Shown one piece after another: positions 57,297 through 64,000 of a stretch of DNA of 64,000 bases. The DNA is from Coprinopsis marcescibilis (lineage: Eukaryota; Basidiomycota; Agaricomycetes; Agaricales; Psathyrellaceae): assembly GCA_004369085.1 (NCBI GenBank), contig ML210148.1, positions 304,977-368,976 of the forward strand, given 5' to 3'. The notes under the pieces are model-generated. The model had not been told where the DNA came from and searched no databases. It was given only the letters and a program-made list of their open reading frames with translations. Within the stretch, counting starts at the first letter, position 1. Each line of letters starts with the position of its first letter. A program made the translations under genes and the position numbers.

Positions 57297-59209
57297 CTAA
57301 TTTGCATATGACTTGACCTTGGAGAACCAGTATGGTCTCTCGTTCTTCAGCGGAAGCGGGCAAACATCACCCGTTTCCAGGTTGATGGAATCATAGGTCG
57401 CCATTTCAAGCTTGTTCCACCGTCCCAAGGGCTTCGAACGTAGCTCCAGCGTCATATCGAATATATACCGCGGCTGTGGAAGAGGTTCAGCATTTAAGGC
57501 AGCTGCTTGATGGCGATGTTTGCTTGGTCCAGTGCTACCTCCAGTGAAGGTTAACTTTGGTTGAATTGCGGCTGTGGAACCCGGATTGGAAGGCCCTGAT
57601 ATCGATGGTTCCGATGGAACACGTTCAGGAATCCGGAAGTGCAGCGGTTCGAGGTTGTCAACAAGCATCATGAACTTGCCGCTAGCATCGAGAAGGTTGA
57701 CGATGTTCACAGTGGTTCCAGTCAATGACCAACTCCCAATGAAAAATCCCTGCATGCAGCAAGAGATTTGAGTCAATCCAAGAATGCCCGAAATACGATG
57801 TCACGAACACTCATTCGAAGAGTTGGCTTAAGCAGAGGGATAACCTCCTGGGGACTGATGTGGTCATTGGCGAGCAGAGATAGCACTCGACCGTTTGGAT
57901 AGAAACGCCTGCCAGTCGGATTAACATGCGGAGAAGAGGTTATTCCGGCAAAGACTTACAAATATCGGTGGTAAGTGATAAGATGGGTTCGCTGCGAGAG
58001 GAACTTTGTCAGCGTCCTGACGCCATATGAGTCACGTATCACCTACGCTCATCCATGCGTCCTCGCCCATACCCGGGCGACTGAAGGAAGTACACAAAAT
58101 TCAAGGTCAATAGATAACAACAAAAATGAAATTTGGGCTTACATGTAGTGGCAGGTGGCGATGTAAATGCCGTCCATTCGGAGCCTCGGTTGCGCGATGT
58201 ACACGCGCCTAAAGTCGGACTCATATTTCTCGATAACGGGTAACAAATCGTCCAAGGATGTAATTTGCGGAGGCCGATAGGTCGCCGTCACCAGATTACT
58301 ATCTAGGTTCAGGAGCGTTGAAGGCCGATGGGGAAAAAAGGACTTGCCTCCAATAGACAGGGTCCAGTGCCAACACCCGGGCCCGACGACTGACTCGGGC
58401 AAAGCGTTCGAGGGATGAGACATCTAGCTTTCGAAGGATATCGTAGAGCAACTCTGGAGGAAGGATATTGATATGAACGGGTTGCTTTTCGTCTTCCGGT
58501 TCAAAGAGAAGATCAGAAGGAAACTCGGAAACGAGTTTGGCCAAACTTCCGGTGACCCCAAGGGTCTTGCCGTCGCCCGTAGTCGTCTTCAAAGCCAGTT
58601 TCTGAAGACCGGATGCAAGTCCAGGCAAGTCGGTCGACTGCATAATAACTGTCTGAAGTTCACTATCTTCCCTGTGTGCCTTGTGCTTGGACTGCCAAAG
58701 TTCCGCCAGATGGTACGCTCGGTCAACGTTGGGGTCCTGACGATTGTGTGGGGTAATCAGCATGTATTGGGGAACATAGGCGAGGAACGTACAAGTCTAA
58801 ATGCCTGCCGATACCGTACAAGAGCAGAATCCAATTCTCCCTTCTGTTCGTGAAAGATTGCCTGCTTGTAAATGTCTAGTGCATTCTTGAGTCGCCCAGA
58901 CGCAGTGACTACTGCTGCCATGTCGCCATCAACTATTACCGGGTGACGCTCTACGGGTTGAGCTGCAGAGCTGGTCGCAGTATTAGCAATCCTGGGTGGT
59001 GGGCGGTTAATACTTGCAGAAAGGTTTGCTGGTTTCAGCTCAGAGTCAGCCTGAAGCTGGGTTTCTGGCTCCTTCCCCTTGCCATGGCCTTCCAACGCTT
59101 TTTTCCGCTGTACTTCGGCTCTCCATTCATTTCGGAATCTTGCAAGTTCTTCTGGTTCTTCTGGTTGTGAGAGACCGGGATCTGGGGTTCCTCCAGTCGA
59201 GGACACCAT
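57297..59209 (-). CDS. F-box protein, FBXO9/Hrt3 type
   Basis: Substrate receptor of an SCF ubiquitin ligase. Starts MVSSTGGTPDPGLSQPEEPEELARFRNEWRAEVQ at 59209. The N-terminal helical region (NALDIYKQAIFHEQKGELDSALVRYRQAFRL) is a TPR-like repeat typical of FBXO9. The F-box is INILPPELLYDILRKLDVSSLERFARVSRRARVLALDPVYWR (near 58470-58360). The C-terminal half is RVYIAQPRLRMDGIYIATCHYMRPG, THLITYHRYLRFYPNGRVLSLLAND, SPQEVIPLLKP and GFFIGSWSLTGTTVNI. It also includes YIFDMTLELRSKPLGRWNKL and RPYWFSKVKSY, all conserved in Hrt3/FBXO9. About 540 residues. Confidence 0.93.
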
Positions 59210-59433
59210 GTACGGTGAGGCGGTGGCTTAAAGAGATGATATTGGATACGAGCGCCTGGCGGCTGCTATAATGGAATGTAACCCTAACCACACACAAGTC
59301 GTGTTACTCACTCACTCTTGACCTTCTCCTTACCCAGACAACCAACGACATAGAATCTAACCGAGAGTGTAGCTCCTTCGAATTCGAATCCGATCTAAAC
59401 TGAATATCTCTCTATTCACGCTGGGACTTCGAC
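59210..59433. promoter_or_regulatory. Divergent promoter, FBXO9-like gene / Clr2
   Basis: A 224-base spacer with pyrimidine-rich 'actcactcactcttgaccttctcc' before the Clr2 start. No defined element recognised. Confidence 0.4.
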
Positions 59434-62400
59434 ATGTCCAAGGGCAGAAACATAGCCCAGGCCAACGTGAAAGTTCCCGAAAATCCCATTTTTGTAGATT
59501 TTGAACGCTCTGACGGCGATCCTGCAACATGGCCCAAGAATGTGATACGAACGGTTGACAATGAAGGGCAAGTCAACTGGATGCAGCACCTCCCCCTGGA
59601 CGATCCAACCGCGTTAAAGTGGAGGCTGCAGGTAGGAAAGCATATCGCAGCGGACAGCGGGGTCGAGGGTGGGATGTTTGCTCTGTTATCCCTTGCACAT
59701 TGCTGACACGTTTAATAGACCCACAAGAAAAAGACCGGTGGATCTTAAGAGATTGGCCCACGAACTATAGAATCTACGATCATAACAAAGGACCTGATAA
59801 AGGAAACATTCGTCATGATATATACTTGTATGGTGCGTCAGGACCGGACTTTACAGTAGACGAGTTTGCGCTCATTGCCTCCAGGTCCTCAATCAAAGCG
59901 CTTTCGATCCATCAACGAGTTCATTCCGCACGCCATCTGGCTTTTGCGCGACGAGACAATGGATTCACGCAATTGCGCCTGCAAGTATTGCTCCAAACGC
60001 CAGCAAAAGGACATCAGCTCGACAATCGTCAAAGCCTTGGGCGAATCTCCAGCTGCCGTGGGATCCTCCAGCAAAGGTTCAACTTCTTCCCCATCCCTTA
60101 GTAAAGCTGGTGAACTTTACAGCAAGCTGCAAAAAGACGCTCTCAAGGCACGGGAAAGGCAAGGCCCGTCACAATCTCGGCGCGAAACCCGCCCCAAGCC
60201 TCAAAGGGAACAAGCGAAGAGAGTATATGCCACTGTTCAAAAACCTCTGCGGCCAGTCGCGAAAGTATCCGATAACGTTGTCAACCACTCCGTCCTTGCA
60301 GAGAGGCACGAAGATTTGCGAGCCATCTACTCCAGTGCGGCAAACAAGAAGCAGGGCACAGGTCGCGAGCCTTTGTCGAGTTTGGATCAGGAAGTTGATT
60401 CTGAAACCGGTCTCAGGAGATGGTATAGGACTGCAGAGTATGTATGGTGCAAGCTTCCAGGGGACGGGATCACCATATCCAAAACCACTCAAACCAACAG
60501 CATCAACGAGCTTGTCGAAATACCCGTCAAGATCGAGTTCTGGCCTGGCATCGTCGAGTCTTATAGTCTCAAATGCACCCCCGTTCCCAGAATACCTCCG
60601 CACAATGGCACAACCCTCCCATCCTCTGCTACTTCTATTTCTGCACCACAGACAAGCACCCCGCGGGACGATGATGTCACGCCATGGACTGTCAAGCAAC
60701 ACTACGACTACCATGTCCGCTTTCTGGCCGTCGACACAAAATCCATCTTCAGAGACGAAAACATACTGCCCTACTTGGCTTACACTACCCCACCGTTGAT
60801 GATGGATATTATCAGCCACTTGCCTATGGATAAGCTTGACTTCGCTCGGGAGAAGGTCGCCAAATTCGACCCCATCCAGGCGTTGGGATCAGACGAGGAA
60901 CCCAACTACGATGCTGCTTCGGCTTACGCGCTGGCTACCCAACTCGCAGAGACGGCCTCGACGTATTGGTGTGTAACCGACAAGTGGAACTTTCAGTACA
61001 TTCCCTACAAGTCAAAGACCGAACGAATTAGCACTACACACAATGGGCCGTCCCTTGCCACACCCACCCCCACCAGTTCAACTTCTGCACTTCCGCTCGC
61101 TCCCGTACAGTCGACGTCGAGCGTCGGATCTGATTCTCATCGAACCCACCACGGCGTGTCGCGCATCAATTCGACTACACTTGCAAACCAGGACGACGAG
61201 GATGCACAGCGATTTTTAGGAACCGGATACACTCTTTCTCCTAAGCGGCGCCCTCCCCCAGTTGCTTCAATGTCCGATGCTATGACTGCAGCCTACAACT
61301 CAGCTGCCGCAGCGCAAGCTCAGCGACCGATTATCACCGCGAGTGCCAGTCACAAATCTAATGCCGAGCCAGCAAATGCTGTTCAGGTGCGGTATCAGGG
61401 AATGTGGGTGGGACCCGAGAGGATCTGGGTAGACGATTTTGTCCGGCTGAAAGTCAGTAGGGGAGCTTTGGCGCCGAACGGAGCGCCGAACGTACTCAAG
61501 CCGAGCGGTTTTGGCAAGGCTGCATTGGAATTTTGGGAACAGAAGGAGCAATTTTCACGCAAACAAGAGATCTTGAGGCAACAAAGAGCAGCTGAGAATG
61601 CGTCTGGGAAAGGCAAGGGCAGGGAGATTGACCCCAAAGAGGCTGAAATTCTGGCCATGCAACTTCCCGACCGTCCAACAGAAGCCGAGATGTTCAGCAA
61701 AGGAACGTTCATGCGGATCGATTCTTTGTTCGCAGTTGATGTGGAGAAAGATGGCAGAATGAAGAAGGAGATGCGAGTGAGTGGGATGTTGTACGAACTG
61801 GCAGAAGAAGATTGGGAGTGTGATGACCCACAAGAAATGGCGAAAGCGAGAGGAGATACGTTCGAAGCAACAGTCAATGAAGCCTTGCTTCCTTCAACGC
61901 CTCCCAAGAAATCCGATTCAGCGCAGCCCTCTTTGCAGAGACGAACCGCACAACCGTCGCCCCCGGCTCGTTATCTTGAACCGCAAGCCCCAATGAAATT
62001 TCGCTTCCGTCCAATCTTGACCCCGGGGTACGAAGCAATCATCAGCCTTTCGCTCATTTCTGGCAGATATTATCCTCGAATTCTTCGACATCCCCTTCTT
62101 TGGCAATTGGTTCAACAAGCGTTCAACACCAAGACTCTTGAAACCGAGGTCAAACGGTATGAAAAATTCTGGGCTTTGGAAGGCCTAGTTGGTGGTTTCG
62201 CCAATTCGTTGAATCCCGAAGATTATAAGAAATCTCGTACAGCGATGCTCGAGGAGGCAGACAAGAATGCCAGCGACGCCTTGGAAGATTATCGCGTACA
62301 GTGTTTGAATCAGCAAGAGGATGATGATGATGGTGGTGGTGGGATGGGTGTGGTGGATGCTACTCCTTCTCAAGCCGAATCGCTTTCTGGTGGCGACGTG

Positions 62401-62463
62401 GAGATGGAGGGCATCGACGATGAAGCCCAGCCGGGGTATCAATCCAACATGGAGCTGGATTGA
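59434..62463 (+). CDS. Transcription-silencing protein Clr2
   Basis: Homologue of fission yeast Clr2, a subunit of SHREC, the nucleosome remodelling and histone deacetylase complex of heterochromatin. Starts MSKGRNIAQANVKVPENPIFVDFERSDGDP. Exon 1 ends ...DSGVE, then DPQEKDRWILRDWPTNYRIYDHNKGPDKGNIRHDIYLY. After a further intron the protein is one 2.5-kb exon beginning FRSINEFIPHAIWLLRDETMDSRNCACKYC, the conserved Clr2 N-terminal domain with its CxCxxC. YRTAEYVWCKLPGDGITISK and VKIEFWPGIVESYSLK begin the Clr2 BAH-like segment; QVRYQGMWVGPERIWVDDFVRLKVSRG is its second strand set. The C-terminus includes YEAIISLSLISGRYYPRIL and ends in an acidic tail (EDDDDGGGG, DVEMEGIDDE). About 960 residues. 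Low-complexity Ser/Thr/Pro inserts (about 61030-61130) are frequent. Confidence 0.88.
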
Positions 62464-62692
62464 TTACATTACATTGTGTTTTGTTCTTCCTGACTACTAC
62501 TTGCACATGCACGCTTTTGTTCGCTGTTGTCCAGACCAACCTGCTCATTAACTTGTCCATAACAAACTTGAACTCCATTCAGAATGTTTAAAGTTGCAGT
62601 AAACGATCGAGAATCGAGAGCGAGGAAAAGGGGAAGACGGCGTTGTTGTGTATGCAGAAAAATCAGCTGAAAGTTCGTACAACTTGGACTGC

Positions 62693-64000
62693 TCAGTTCG
62701 ACGGCAATTTGAGGCAACTGGTTTTCAATCCGTCGCCGCTCCATTTCGCCACCTCCACCAACAACTGTCTCTTCTTTTCGAAACCCAGCGTCGACTGCAG
62801 CTCGTATAACGTCGCTGCAACGTCGGTCAGTTATAGGGTCATTGGGCACACACTAGGAGGACAACGGAAGGTTGCACGTACAAAGATTGAACAAAAAAGG
62901 CTCCGCGACAACTACGCTTGAAGGAGATGACTTGAGAGCCGTCTCCATCACTTCTATTCCCTTGAACCAGAGAAGCACATGTCAAGTTGAGAAAAGCGGC
63001 GAAACGCAAGGAGACACGACGCACCTCTTTCAGGTTCCCTTGGCTAAGGAGTGCAACCGAAAGGTTGTTAACGGCCTAATATAACGGAGACACTAGCATC
63101 AGCAAGCAATTTAATAATATCTCACAGAATCAGCAGTCCTTACCGCATAGTCTTCATTATCTTTCTCAATCATCTCCTTAAGCACAGATGTGGCACTGGC
63201 CCAATCACCTTGGGCACTCGCTAGTAGCGCCGCGTTCATCCTCTTTTGACGCTCGTCCACAGTCGGATCCTCCGCGACAATCTCAAAGTGCTTCCCTGCC
63301 ATGTCCAAATTTCCCACCTGTAGATAGATACGGGCGACAGCCGAACGGAGGGCTGGACCAGACACGTCCTTTTGCTGACAGAGTGGCTCCAAGAGGCGGG
63401 TCGCCGCTATGCATTCCTGCGCCCTCCATTAATCAAACGTACATAACTAGAAGGATGATAGACTTGCCTTCATTTCAACCAGCTGGGAGGCAAGGATGAG
63501 GATAACTCTCGCGCCTCTTTCCTTCCACATGGACGAGACAGCTTCATTGCCCTTTGCCTGACGGGCCTTCAACTTGCACTTGCTTAGCAAAACGCTGAGG
63601 GCATCAAGATACCCCATATGATCGCCCGACCAGTACTTCAACCGCGTTTGCATAACCTCCAGCTCGAATGGAAGGATATTATCGAAGAGGTATTCGCGTG
63701 TTTCCTCGGGCTCTACCGCGTTCAGAACAGTGAACAGGTTTGTGCATTCGGCAGCTGTCTGATTGAACAGCCTGAGTCGGGCGAGACATGACAAGCGTAG
63801 ATACCACAGCTTATAGAAAGGTATCGTTCGTTAGAAAACGAAAGGCAGCCAGGCGGACAGAAGACTCACGCCGAGTACCAGGTTGACATCCGCTGGATCC
63901 GAGGCAACGATTCGGTCTCGAGCCATTCTGGCCAAGGCTCTCCAGCTGTTGGTCATCTACGAGGCATTCATCGTCATTCCAAACACAAGATGAGGAACGC
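62693..64000 (-). CDS. TRAPP complex subunit 12 (TRAPPC12), 5' end outside the window
   Basis: TPR protein of the TRAPPIII-type tethering complex acting in ER-Golgi traffic and autophagy. The right-hand edge is inside the gene: an exon from 63957 begins MTNSWRALARMARDRIVASDPADVNLVLG. It is followed by LSCLARLRLFNQTAAECTNLFTVLN, then LPFELEVMQTRLKYWSGDHMGYLDALSVLLSKCKLKA. MWKERGARVILILASQLVEMK and LRSAVARIYLQVGNLDMAGKHFEIV follow. Further exons read ADAVNNLSVALLSQGNLKE, GIEVMETALKSSPSSVVVAEPFLFNL and STLYELQSTLGFEKKRQLLVEVAKWSGDGLKTSCLKLPSN, with the stop at 62693. The N-x-x-YE(L)-x-S pattern of the last TPR matches the family C-terminus. At least six exons in the window. Confidence 0.9.

Noticed and set aside
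60169..60819. 216-codon minus-strand frame within the Clr2 gene
   Set aside because: Antisense to a clearly conserved Clr2 exon and without homology of its own.

Overview
This is nuclear DNA of a filamentous basidiomycete, most likely an Agaricomycete mushroom-type fungus. The evidence is compact protein-coding genes on both strands, each broken by many introns of roughly 45-65 nt with GT(N)AGT-like donors and CTNAY branch sites. Gene families point the same way: a fungal Zn2Cys6 regulator, fungal Clr2, a DNMT5/RAD8-type methyltransferase-helicase and F-box proteins. I saw no transposon, rRNA, tRNA or CRISPR. All gene models are hand-spliced from the sequence; splice sites were chosen to keep family homology in frame.

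Layout. 0-7.6 kb: DUF676 lipase (-, runs off the left edge), phosphoglucomutase (+), NAD(P)HX dehydratase (-), GH16 glucanase (+). 8-11.4 kb: two adjacent genes for an unfamiliar C2HC finger protein family (+). 11.4-19 kb: SIRT4-like sirtuin (-), PEX7 (+), EFM7/Nnt1-like methyltransferase (+), F-box protein (-), CRIPT (+). 19.3-26.5 kb: one giant gene (-) for a cytosine-5 DNA methyltransferase fused to an IBR-like finger, a SNF2 ATPase and a RING, with a consensus PCNA-binding peptide at its N-terminus. 26.7-33.5 kb: PAP2 lipid phosphatase (+), CID protein (-), PET117 (+), ubiquitin-eS31 (-), RFC3 (+). 34.6-36.9 kb: Zn2Cys6 regulator (-), then 2.7 kb without a convincing gene. 39.6-47.8 kb: CDF zinc transporter (-), EMC5 (-), Zw10/Dsl1-type tether (+), RED/Smu2 splicing factor (-). 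48.6-64 kb: PP2A B subunit (-), COX7a (+), DNAJB12-type J protein (-), ASC-1/Rqt4 zinc finger protein (-), ARE-type sterol acyltransferase (+), FBXO9-like F-box protein (-), Clr2 (+), TRAPPC12 (-, runs off the right edge).

Most genes are unlinked housekeeping functions, often in divergent pairs sharing 100-300 bp promoters. The parts most worth attention are the methyltransferase-remodeller with its PIP box, the paired C2HC finger genes, the acidic tryptophan repeats in the Zw10 protein, a group of GC-AG introns, and micro-exons of 11-15 nt that encode metal-binding residues.
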